Source: Acidiferrobacterales bacterium | Lineage (GTDB): Bacteria > Pseudomonadota > Gammaproteobacteria > Arenicellales > JAJDZL01 | DNA length: 64,000 nt | Assembly (NCBI GenBank): GCA_028820695.1 | Contig: JAPPIB010000049.1 | Coordinates: 1 to 64,000 of the forward strand | Reading direction: 5' to 3' | Shown: piece by piece, positions 7,803-15,935 of the stretch | Numbering within the stretch: the first letter of the stretch is position 1 | Layout of the letters: every line of letters starts with the position of its first letter | The notes under the pieces: model-generated | Seen by the model: only the letters and a program-made list of their open reading frames with translations | Database searches by the model: none | Told to the model about the DNA's origin: nothing | Position numbers and translations under genes: made by a program

Positions 7803-9362
7803 ATGACTAAAAGCAATCTATTAAATAGCGTTCAAAATAAACAATTTGGGTTCAAAGCAGCAGTTCAAGAAAAAGTCGATGAGATTAAGAATCTCTACTG
7901 TAGCGACATGATTCCTTGGGTTATTGGTTATAGCGGTGGGAAAGACTCCACAGCTGTTACCCAATTGATTTGGATTGCTCTTTCTCAATTACAAAAAACA
8001 AAAAGAAAAAAAACGGTGTACGTTATTTCAACTGATACTCTGGTGGAAAACCCTGTAGTCGCACTATGGGTACAGAATTCGCTGAACAAAATGGAGGACT
8101 CGGCGAATGAGAATGGGTTGCCAATTGCTACATTTAATCTAACGCCAGATATCAAAGACACATTCTGGGTCAACTTGATTGGACGCGGCTACCCAGCACC
8201 TCGCCCTCGTTTTAGATGGTGTACAGAGCGAATGAAAATCAATCCATCGAATACTTTTATCAAACAAACTGTAGCCGAACACAATGAAGCTATAGTTGTA
8301 TTGGGTACAAGAAAAGCTGAGAGTTCAGAGCGGGCTGCCCGTATCAATCGATTGCAGAAAAATAGTATTCGAGAACATCTAATTCCGCACACCACTATGC
8401 CGAATGCGTTTGTTTACGCACCTATATCAGAATGGTCGAATGATGATGTCTGGCTATTTTTGATGCAATTTGCGAATCCTTGGGGATACAACAATAAAGA
8501 CCTATTGACAATGTACCAAGGAGCATCAACAGATGGTGAGTGCCCCCTTGTTGTCGATACAACCACACCAAGTTGTGGGAATAGCAGATTTGGGTGCTGG
8601 GTTTGTACTATGGTTGAGCAAGACAAATCCATGACAGCGATGATACAAAATGATGAAGAAAAGAGATGGATGGAGCCATTGCTAGCCCTTCGTAATGAAC
8701 TTGATAAACCTGATCATAAAAAACGCGACTTTCGACGTATGGCTGGGCATGTTCAACTTTTTGATTCCAGGAAAAATCTACAAGGTGTCAAAACTGTACC
8801 TGGGCCATACACTCAAGAATATCGAGGTATATGGCTAAGGAAACTTCTTGAAGCACAGAAGTTCATTCAAGACAATCCTAACACACCGAAAGATGTCAAG
8901 GATATCGAATTAATCAAAGAGCAAGAACTTCATGAAATTCGCAGAATATGGATCCTCGAAAAGCATGAAATCGAAGATCTATTGCCGAAAATCTATTTCG
9001 AAGTTTTTGGAAAACAATTTCGAGTACAGATGCTTGATGACAGTCAACCATTTGATGACGCAGTTATGCATATTCTCGGTGAGGTATGTGAAGGCAACGA
9101 TTTACACTTTGAGATGATGCGTAATCTACTTGATGTTGAGCGACGTTACAGATCAATGTTAAAGCGCACGAACTTGTTTAAGAAAATTGACGATGTAATA
9201 AAGCGTACATTTTACGAAGACGCTTCTGACGCAGTAAATTGGGTAACTCGCAAAGCAGAATGGCGCGATGAAATAGTCGACTCATATAGAAGGCTTGATC
9301 GTGAATCGACTACAAACAAACGCACCGGAGATCATCATGAGGTTAGCGAAAGTTCCACCTAA
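7803..9362 (+). CDS. dndC: DndC, PAPS-reductase-like sulfurtransferase
   Basis: DndC activates the DNA phosphate with ATP and passes on sulfur from DndA. The 519-residue protein has the PP-loop SGGKDS near residues 44-49, a conserved RWCTERMK further on, and four cysteines spaced C-x10-C-x6-C-x2-C (about residues 245-268) that suit the [4Fe-4S] cluster of the family. It starts directly after dndB, implying coupling. The last 20 residues are polar and poorly conserved-looking. A gap of 72 bases separates it from dndD. Confidence 0.96.
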   Translation: MTKSNLLNSVQNKQFGFKAAVQEKVDEIKNLYCSDMIPWVIGYSGGKDSTAVTQLIWIALSQLQKTKRKKTVYVISTDTLVENPVVALWVQNSLNKMEDSANENGLPIATFNLTPDIKDTFWVNLIGRGYPAPRPRFRWCTERMKINPSNTFIKQTVAEHNEAIVVLGTRKAESSERAARINRLQKNSIREHLIPHTTMPNAFVYAPISEWSNDDVWLFLMQFANPWGYNNKDLLTMYQGASTDGECPLVVDTTTPSCGNSRFGCWVCTMVEQDKSMTAMIQNDEEKRWMEPLLALRNELDKPDHKKRDFRRMAGHVQLFDSRKNLQGVKTVPGPYTQEYRGIWLRKLLEAQKFIQDNPNTPKDVKDIELIKEQELHEIRRIWILEKHEIEDLLPKIYFEVFGKQFRVQMLDDSQPFDDAVMHILGEVCEGNDLHFEMMRNLLDVERRYRSMLKRTNLFKKIDDVIKRTFYEDASDAVNWVTRKAEWRDEIVDSYRRLDRESTTNKRTGDHHEVSESST

Positions 9363-9434
9363 TTGCTGTTGCTGAAACTTGTGCGAAATGGACAAGTCTA
9401 ATTTCATTCTAGCAATTTAGGTTGTTAGAGCTCA

Positions 9435-11429
9435 ATGATCATCCATAGACTTAAGCTCCACAACTTTGGAGTGTACATTGGTGAGCACACCTTTAATTTA
9501 ACTCCTAACAACGAAATCCAGCCGATAGTTCTCATTGGAGCACTTAATGGTTCCGGTAAAACGACATTCCTTAACGCTATACAGTTTGCGCTATACGGTA
9601 AACTTGCTCCATTCGTCGTCGAATCAGGAAAAAGCTACGACAATTTTCTCCGAAAGATAATCAATAGACATGTTCCTCAAAATGTAGGAGCATCAATAGA
9701 ACTAGATTTCTCAGTCGCAATTGAGGGAAAGACCCGACAAATCAGATTGGTAAGAACATGGTTTGTAGCTAAGAACAATAGAATATCCGAATCTTTTGAT
9801 GTGTCATATCTTGCGGGTGGCACAGAGACATGTGACAAATTACTTGCTGATAGCTGGTTCGATTTCCTAGAAGATATTCTACCCAAACGTATCATGCCTC
9901 TTTTCTTTTTCGATGGAGAAAAAATTGAAGAACTAGCGGACGAATCATCGGCATCAAAGATTTTAGCAACAGCTATCAACGCTTTACTTGGTATGGATAT
10001 CGTCGAACAACTACACCAAGACTTAAACGTGTATGCTAGAAGAAAACTAAATACTATACGCAATGACACAGAAAGGGAGGAATATGACACACTTGACAAC
10101 GAAGCCAAACAAATTCGTATGGAGATCAACATACTTGAGGAAAGAGAATCCGAAGTTCGAGAATCTATAGCGAAATTACAAAAAGAACTTGACGAATTGC
10201 GAGCTAAATTCACTTCAGCTGGGGGAGAAATTTTTGAATCGCATTCAAAACTTGAAGAAGAGCGGAAGGAGTTACTATACCAGGCTCATCAACATTCTGA
10301 AAACATGGAGACATTCGTTGCCAAAGATGAAACTCCATTTTTGCTAATTTTACCGCTTCTCAAAAAGATAAGTACCCAGGTTGAAGAGGAGTCGTACGGT
10401 AAGCATTCAGAAATAGTATTAGAAATTCTGAGTCAGAGAGATGAGAATTTGATCACGTTACTCAAAACTCTAGATATAACATCGACTAATCATCAAGCTG
10501 TCGCCCAGTTTTTAGATCGAAGTCGTAAGGAGTTTGACGTTGCTACAGAACATCCAAGATACCTAAACTTCTCAGATAGAGCCTCGCAGACTTTGTCTAT
10601 TCTCAATTCTCACTTGATAAGAGATAGAATTTCTGAAGTAGACGCATCTTTGAATGAAAACGCCTCTCTAGCGGCGAAGTTGCTACATATAGAGCGTCAA
10701 TTAGCTAGCGTTCCTGATAAACATAAAATCCAACCAATTTTGGATAATTTGGAACAGTGTAATCAATCAATAAATGAGTTACACCAAGAGTCTACGCGTT
10801 TGTACGACGAAAAGTGCCGAAAAGAACGTGAATACGAAAAATGTTCTCGACAACTTAATCTATTTCTAGAACAGAAATCACTGGAAGAAGTTCGTCAAAG
10901 GGAGGTATCGAGATCAATAGAGTATGCGAGTAAAGCGCGAAAAACACTCCTTAATTTTCGAAATGCTGTAATCGCACACCATATAGCAGGAATCGAAAAA
11001 CTCATCGTTACGTGTTTCGATGAATTGACAAGAAAGAGCTCGCTAATCACTAACGTGAGTATTGACTCCTCAAACTTTTCGATAGGGTTAAAATCGAGGA
11101 AACAAGAAATAAAGCCAAAAGACCTTTCAGCGGGTGAAAGACAACTATTAGCTGTTGCAATTCTCTGGGCTTTATCTCGATATTCGAGTCGTCCAATTCC
11201 AATGATAATTGATACTCCACTGGGGCGATTGGATTCAAACCATAGATCGAAACTTGTTAATGAGTATTTTCCTAAAGCAAGCCATCAGGTAATTTTGCTA
11301 TCAACCGATGAAGAAATCTATGGCGAGTATCATAGAGATTTGCAAAGTAGCCTTTCTCGAAGTTATCTGATTGAATTTGACGAAGATAGTGGAGGCAGTA
11401 AAATTTCGGAAGGATATTTCAATAAATAG
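9435..11429 (+). CDS. dndD: DndD, SMC-like ATPase of DNA phosphorothioation
   Basis: DndD works with DndC and DndE in modification, probably nicking or opening the DNA with ATP. The 664-residue protein has Walker A GALNGSGKTT near residues 35-44, long coiled-coil arms (about 195-260 and 410-500), the ABC signature LSAGERQLLAVA near 565 and Walker B PMIIDTPLGRLD near 590. A segment FFFDGEKIEELAD near residue 160 is typical of DndD. It starts with ATG 9435 after the only sizeable gap in the operon and is followed nine bases later by dndE. Confidence 0.95.
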   Translation: MIIHRLKLHNFGVYIGEHTFNLTPNNEIQPIVLIGALNGSGKTTFLNAIQFALYGKLAPFVVESGKSYDNFLRKIINRHVPQNVGASIELDFSVAIEGKTRQIRLVRTWFVAKNNRISESFDVSYLAGGTETCDKLLADSWFDFLEDILPKRIMPLFFFDGEKIEELADESSASKILATAINALLGMDIVEQLHQDLNVYARRKLNTIRNDTEREEYDTLDNEAKQIRMEINILEERESEVRESIAKLQKELDELRAKFTSAGGEIFESHSKLEEERKELLYQAHQHSENMETFVAKDETPFLLILPLLKKISTQVEEESYGKHSEIVLEILSQRDENLITLLKTLDITSTNHQAVAQFLDRSRKEFDVATEHPRYLNFSDRASQTLSILNSHLIRDRISEVDASLNENASLAAKLLHIERQLASVPDKHKIQPILDNLEQCNQSINELHQESTRLYDEKCRKEREYEKCSRQLNLFLEQKSLEEVRQREVSRSIEYASKARKTLLNFRNAVIAHHIAGIEKLIVTCFDELTRKSSLITNVSIDSSNFSIGLKSRKQEIKPKDLSAGERQLLAVAILWALSRYSSRPIPMIIDTPLGRLDSNHRSKLVNEYFPKASHQVILLSTDEEIYGEYHRDLQSSLSRSYLIEFDEDSGGSKISEGYFNK

Positions 11430-11438
11430 GTTTGTGAT

Positions 11439-11867
11439 TTGGCTATCTCAACTGTTTACATAAACTCCAAAGGCAAGGACAACCTAGCCCGCCTAAAGAG
11501 AAACACCGGAGTGAAGAACTGGAACACTCTGTGTCGATGGGCGCTCTGTTATTCTTTATCTGAGGAAACACCGCCACCACCCATAGATAAAGGAGTAGAA
11601 ATCGAAGGATTAATGACTTGGAAGGTGTTTTCCGGCCAATACGAGGAATTGTACCTTGGATTAATTAAGCTACGTTGCAAAGAGGAGGGGTTAGAACCGA
11701 CTGATAAGATATGCGCAGAACAATTCAGGCTACATATTCACAGAGGATTGGCTAGACTGATCGAACTGGATGGAATCAAAGTTTCACGGTTACCACACCC
11801 TCGTTCACCAGTAGGATTAGTAGAATTGGCAAGTCAATTCGTGTCGTTCAATGGGCGTGACGATTAG
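11439..11867 (+). CDS. dndE: DndE, DNA-binding component of phosphorothioation
   Basis: DndE binds nicked DNA and holds the Dnd complex to its target. The 142-residue product shows family features: RLKRNTG near residue 19, LCRWALCYSLSE near 31, TWKVFSGQYEELYLGL near 60 and QFRLHIHRGLARL near 93. The start is TTG 11439, the only reasonable start in this frame after the dndD stop. It is the last gene of the operon; a strong hairpin begins 29 bases past its stop. Confidence 0.92.
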   Translation: MAISTVYINSKGKDNLARLKRNTGVKNWNTLCRWALCYSLSEETPPPPIDKGVEIEGLMTWKVFSGQYEELYLGLIKLRCKEEGLEPTDKICAEQFRLHIHRGLARLIELDGIKVSRLPHPRSPVGLVELASQFVSFNGRDD

Positions 11868-11895
11868 CAATCGTCTTTGTTGTAATTTTAGAGTT

Positions 11896-11947
11896 TGTAT
11901 AGGCTTTTATTTGGCGTGCTGACGCACATCAAATAAAAGCCTATACA
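11896..11947 (+). terminator. Long hairpin after dndE
   Basis: Two perfect 18-bp arms (11896-11913 and 11930-11947) enclose 16 bases that contain a second small stem, GTGC-TGAC-GCAC. The arms include TTTTATTTG, so both strands present U-rich sequence; the element could end transcription in either direction. It lies at the point where the AT-rich island ends. Confidence 0.7.
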
Positions 11948-11967
11948 TTATGTTGAATTCAACATAA
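11948..11967. repeat. Perfect 20-bp palindrome at the island's right edge
   Basis: TTATGTTGAATTCAACATAA is self-complementary over all 20 bases and directly follows the long hairpin. GC content rises just after it. It may be a protein-binding or recombination site, or part of a compound terminator. Function unknown. Confidence 0.6.
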
Positions 11968-12372
11968 GGCCGGACTAAACGTAAAGTTTTAATCGGAAGT
12001 GACAAGGGCCGTTGCAGTGGCGGTGGTGCTCAAGCAAGGACGCCGGTCGTCGGACAGGGAGTTATCGAGTTTTGCGAAAGACAGCTCAGTAGGCTGATTC
12101 CCGAGCAGGCATGGGATGCAATAATTGCGCTCAACCAGTCTTCAGTTTTCCATGCAACAACGCCGGTGCCGCCAACGATGGTCAAACAGCGTTGGGCCGC
12201 ATCGCCAACAACGATTCTGCAATTTCGATTGACTGCGGATGCTCTGCCCAGCAAGCCTGCCGTGCTTAGATTCATTCAGGAAAATATTGCGACTGCCAGG
12301 TGGCCGCTTTCAGACTCCGGATCGTTTTGTGGTTTCAGCATTATGGGCCGAGTACCTTATTGGAGTGTCTGT
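11968..12372. other. Stretch without a recognised gene
   Basis: Composition changes from AT-rich to the GC level of the rest of the window within the first 50 bases. A plus-strand frame is open through much of the stretch and runs on to 12,441, but it overlaps vapC, lacks a convincing start and matches nothing I recognise. I treat the stretch as junction DNA. Confidence 0.4.
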
Positions 12373-12807
12373 TCAGTCGAAGTTGAGGTGCTTGGTCCGG
12401 AATCTGGTGAAAAGATCGAAATCCCGGTCTTCTGTCAGTAGAGCGGTAACGCCATTGCCTCGACACACGGCAACAATTTGAGCATCATGTACAAGATTTC
12501 CAGTTGCATTGACTTCCGTCATGGCGACTGAAAGCAGTGACAGGTAGTCGGAAGTCGGATAGAGTAACTTTAGGCTCGGGGATTCAAGCAGTCGATTGAG
12601 AGCGGTGACTGCCTCATCGACAGTAAATGGGTTCTCAAAAACTTTGCGATGCGTTATTACACGAAGAAATTCCCCTATGCAATGCAACGGAATACCCCAA
12701 CGAATCGATGATTCGGCGAGGAAGCATATCTCAGCCTTTGCTGTTTCGTGATATTTCGAAAACTTATTGTGAGCGTACACCAATATATTGGTGTCGACAG
12801 CAATCAA
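12373..12807 (-). CDS. vapC: PIN-domain ribonuclease toxin, VapC family
   Basis: The 144-residue protein has the acidic pocket of PIN nucleases: VDTNILVYAH at the N-terminus (Asp5), GEFLRV near residue 46, VHDAQIVA near 107 and TEDRDFD near 124. These coordinate Mg2+ for RNA cleavage. It overlaps the preceding antitoxin gene by four bases, the usual toxin-antitoxin coupling. Such pairs often sit beside mobile or defence DNA, as here beside the Dnd island. Confidence 0.88.
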   Translation of the reverse strand: MIAVDTNILVYAHNKFSKYHETAKAEICFLAESSIRWGIPLHCIGEFLRVITHRKVFENPFTVDEAVTALNRLLESPSLKLLYPTSDYLSLLSVAMTEVNATGNLVHDAQIVAVCRGNGVTALLTEDRDFDLFTRFRTKHLNFD

Positions 12808-13043
12808 TCTTTCGACTCCATTACGTCGTACAGCATGTTTCTGTCACTTACAACCAGGTCCGTGTTGCGCCCACAATTTTTCGTCAGCAAATTCAACTGA
12901 AAAGTTTCATTCGGGGTGTTTGCCGCATCCAGATAATCGCGAACTGACAACTCAATTAACTTGGTTAATGAAATACCTTTCTCGAGAGCTGCACTTTTAG
13001 CGTCTCGCATCAGTTCAGGGTTTAGATACAGTGTTGTTTTCAT
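12804..13043 (-). CDS. vapB: Antitoxin of the VapBC pair, ribbon-helix-helix type
   Basis: The 79-residue product begins MKTTLYLNPELMRDAKSAA, a typical ribbon-helix-helix N-terminus with an alternating beta strand followed by two helices (LTKLIELSVRDYL). This part should bind the pair's own promoter. The C-terminal tail is polar and likely wraps the toxin. It precedes and overlaps vapC by four bases. Confidence 0.82.
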   Translation of the reverse strand: MKTTLYLNPELMRDAKSAALEKGISLTKLIELSVRDYLDAANTPNETFQLNLLTKNCGRNTDLVVSDRNMLYDVMESKD

Positions 13044-13093
13044 ATGAGATTAACTATTGATATTTGATTTATGCACTATATGACAGAATTCTG

Positions 13094-13420
13094 TCATATT
13101 ATATATTGTTTTGATTCAGCCAATGCTTCTTTAATTTCGATTGGCTGGCAGTGACGAGTGATTTCGGTTCCATCGCATGGTCCGCGAATCCAATGTGAGT
13201 AATCGCACGATAATTGAACATCGATCCACAGAACTATAAGGTTCGGCTTATGAAGCGTAAACTTTCTTGCCGTCCCGTTGGTCGCGAAAACTTCATCGTG
13301 CCAATGTTCGACTAGACGTGACACCCGGTCAGTTGGCTGAAGGTGGAGCATCGACGCGAGGAGAATCACAAGCGACAATAACAGTTCACGGAATAAAATC
13401 GTCTTCTGTTCGATCGGCAA
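13094..13420 (-). CDS. Hypothetical protein, weakly supported
   Basis: An open frame of up to 108 residues from TTG 13420; an internal ATG near 13349 would give about 84. The first part is hydrophobic, the rest mixed, and no family is recognised. The TTG start lies only seven bases from the divergent dehydrogenase start, leaving no room for separate promoters, so it may be a decayed or false gene. No other candidate occupies this stretch. Confidence 0.28.
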   Translation of the reverse strand: MPIEQKTILFRELLLSLVILLASMLHLQPTDRVSRLVEHWHDEVFATNGTARKFTLHKPNLIVLWIDVQLSCDYSHWIRGPCDGTEITRHCQPIEIKEALAESKQYII

Positions 13421-13426
13421 TATTCA

Positions 13427-15838
13427 ATGAAAGATTCAGCACAGGTAGTGGTCATCGGAGGCGGCATTGTCGGGTGTTCTGTCGCTTACCACCTGGCAAA
13501 ATACGGCTGGACCGATGTCGTCCTTGTAGAGCGGCAGGAACTGACGTCGGGATCAAGCTGGCATGCCGCCGGCGGACTGTTTACTGTCGTCCGGCCCAAT
13601 GCTCCGGCCCGGATTCACAAGTACACGTTTGAGACCTATCGGGAGATCGAGTCGGAAAGCGGTCAGTCCTGTGGGTTCCATTTCACCGGAGGGATGAACA
13701 TCTGTCGAACCATCGAGGAAGTCGACAGCAACCGGATGTTGCAAAGCGCTTGTCGGATTCTCGACATCGAAAGTTACTTCATCTCGCCCGAAGAAGCTCG
13801 TCGCAAAGCCCCAATTCTTGATACAACTGATGTGATTGCATGCCTTTGGGAAACCGACGGCGGACACGTAGACCCGGCGTCTGCGACCCAGGCATTCGCT
13901 CGCGCAGCCAGGAAGCTCGGGGTTGAGATTTATCGTCATACTCCGGTGATACAGACTGAACAGCGATCTGACGGGTCCTGGATGGTCGGAACCGAAAAAG
14001 GCAACATCATCGCCGAGTATGTCGTCAATGCGGCCGGTCTGTGGGGACGGGAAGTCGGCCGGCTGGCTGGAATCGAACTGCCACTGATGCCGGTTGAGCA
14101 TCACTATCTGGTTACCGAAAGCATTCCCGAAATTGAACGTCTTGAATTTGAGTTACCGCAGATCAACGACAACGAAACGGGATGCTATGCGAGACAGGAA
14201 GGGCAGGGTTTGCTGCTTGGCGCATACGAAAAAGTCTGTACACATTGGGCCATAGACGGAACACCGCAGGACTTCGGGCACGAGTTGCTGCCGGATGATC
14301 TTTCTCGCATGGACTGGAATTTCCAGAAGTCCGTCGACATCATGCCATGCCTTGCACAAGCAGGAATCAAGCGGGTAATCAACGGTCCGATGATTTTCTC
14401 ACCTGACCTGGGCCCCTTGATCGGTCCGCATCCCGAACTGCAAAACTACTTCTGTGCAAATGGGGTGATGGCAGGCTTCAACCAGGGCCCCGGTATCGGC
14501 AGAGCGCTTGCCGAATGGATGATTCAGGGGGAGCCGGAGTTTGACCTGTTCTGTTGGGATGTCGCCCGATACGGACATTGGGCAACCAAGTCCTATACAC
14601 AGGAGACAACCCGGTACTTCTACGAAAACCGATCAGAAAAAATAGTTCCGTATCAGGAATTTGATGCGGGACGTCCGATACACAAACCACCAATCTACGA
14701 TCAGCTCGAATCAGCCGGTGCTGTTTTTGGCGCGTCATTCGGGCTTGAGCATGTCAATTGGTTCTCACCGACGAAGGTTGGTGCAAGCGACTCCCTTACT
14801 TTCCGTCAGCCCAATTGGTGGCAACCTGTAATCGATGAGGGCAAGCGAGTGCGAAATGAAGTCGGGTTGATGGAATATTCCGCTATGGCCAAGTTCGAGG
14901 TGAGCGGTCCAGATGCCGAGAGCTGGCTAAACCACATCATGGCGAACCGAATGCCCGATACCGGTCAAGTGAGGTTGACGCCGATGCTGTCGGAACAGGG
15001 TCGGTTGATCGGAGATTTTTCGGTTTCCAGAATCGGGGAGGACCGGTTTCTGATACTGGGGGCTGACGTCATGCAACTTTCGTTTATGCGACATTTTGGC
15101 CGCTTTCTTCCATCCGATGGAGTCAGCCTGGAAAATCAATCCGCTGACTATGCGGGTCTGCACCTGTGCGGACCCAATGCACAGGAATTGCTGGCCCGCC
15201 TGGCGGAAGAGGAAATGGACACCTTGAACTTTCCCTTCTTGCATGCCGCCACAATATCAATTGGTGCAATACCGAATATCATTGCACTTCGAGTCTCGTT
15301 CACCGGTGAAACTGGCTACGAACTGTATCTGCCGTTGCGACATCAGCCCATATTGTTCGAGTTGCTGATGAAGGAGGGACGAAATCTCGGCATAGGACTT
15401 GTGGGCACACGGTGTCTTATGCAGACCCGCTTGGAGAAGAGTTTTCCGGCCTGGGGCCTGGAGCTATCTCCCGACTACACCGTGGTGGAAGCCGCAATGG
15501 AGCGATTTGTAAGACTTGACAAGGGTGAATTCGTCGGGCGCAGTGCGGTGTTGAGGCATGTACCTCCGAAATTGAAACGCGTGACCCTGGTTGTCGACGC
15601 CCGAGACTGCGCGATCTGGGGTGATGAGGCGATATTCCTTGATGGGGAACTGGTCGGCGCAGTGTCGTCCGGTGGATACGGACCGGAATCCGAGTGCCAC
15701 ATTGCCATGGGTTATATTGACGTTGATGCCGCGACCGCCAGCGGCCAGTTCAAGGTTGAAGTCCTGGGTGAGTTGTTGCCGGCTGAGCTTTGCAGTGAAC
15801 CCATAGTTGATCCAACCGGTGCCCGAATGAGAACATAG
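13427..15838 (+). CDS. FAD-dependent dimethylglycine/sarcosine dehydrogenase-like protein with GcvT domain
   Basis: This 803-residue flavoprotein probably oxidatively demethylates an N-methylated glycine and passes the one-carbon unit to folate. Residues 1-380 form a DAO-type FAD domain: nucleotide motif VVIGGGIVG near residue 8, and SSWHAAGG near 44, whose histidine matches the residue that binds FAD covalently in dimethylglycine dehydrogenase. Residues about 430-800 are an aminomethyltransferase (GcvT) domain, with FTGETGYELYLP near 624 as its clearest motif. An MttB-type gene follows, pointing to methylated-amine catabolism. The exact substrate cannot be read from sequence. A paralogue starts at 62,496. 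Confidence 0.88.
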   Translation: MKDSAQVVVIGGGIVGCSVAYHLAKYGWTDVVLVERQELTSGSSWHAAGGLFTVVRPNAPARIHKYTFETYREIESESGQSCGFHFTGGMNICRTIEEVDSNRMLQSACRILDIESYFISPEEARRKAPILDTTDVIACLWETDGGHVDPASATQAFARAARKLGVEIYRHTPVIQTEQRSDGSWMVGTEKGNIIAEYVVNAAGLWGREVGRLAGIELPLMPVEHHYLVTESIPEIERLEFELPQINDNETGCYARQEGQGLLLGAYEKVCTHWAIDGTPQDFGHELLPDDLSRMDWNFQKSVDIMPCLAQAGIKRVINGPMIFSPDLGPLIGPHPELQNYFCANGVMAGFNQGPGIGRALAEWMIQGEPEFDLFCWDVARYGHWATKSYTQETTRYFYENRSEKIVPYQEFDAGRPIHKPPIYDQLESAGAVFGASFGLEHVNWFSPTKVGASDSLTFRQPNWWQPVIDEGKRVRNEVGLMEYSAMAKFEVSGPDAESWLNHIMANRMPDTGQVRLTPMLSEQGRLIGDFSVSRIGEDRFLILGADVMQLSFMRHFGRFLPSDGVSLENQSADYAGLHLCGPNAQELLARLAEEEMDTLNFPFLHAATISIGAIPNIIALRVSFTGETGYELYLPLRHQPILFELLMKEGRNLGIGLVGTRCLMQTRLEKSFPAWGLELSPDYTVVEAAMERFVRLDKGEFVGRSAVLRHVPPKLKRVTLVVDARDCAIWGDEAIFLDGELVGAVSSGGYGPESECHIAMGYIDVDAATASGQFKVEVLGELLPAELCSEPIVDPTGARMRT

Positions 15839-15935
15839 CAACCGTGTGCTGACAATTTCAAACTTTGGTCTATGAGAATCTTTAATCTCAGATTTTGTGG
15901 TTCTGACCGGTGTTGCATTCCGTCAGGTTAGCTGA

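Noticed and set aside
12030-12441. Plus-strand open frame rich in ordinary residues
   Set aside because: It overlaps vapC on the other strand, has only an internal GTG start, and matches no family I know.
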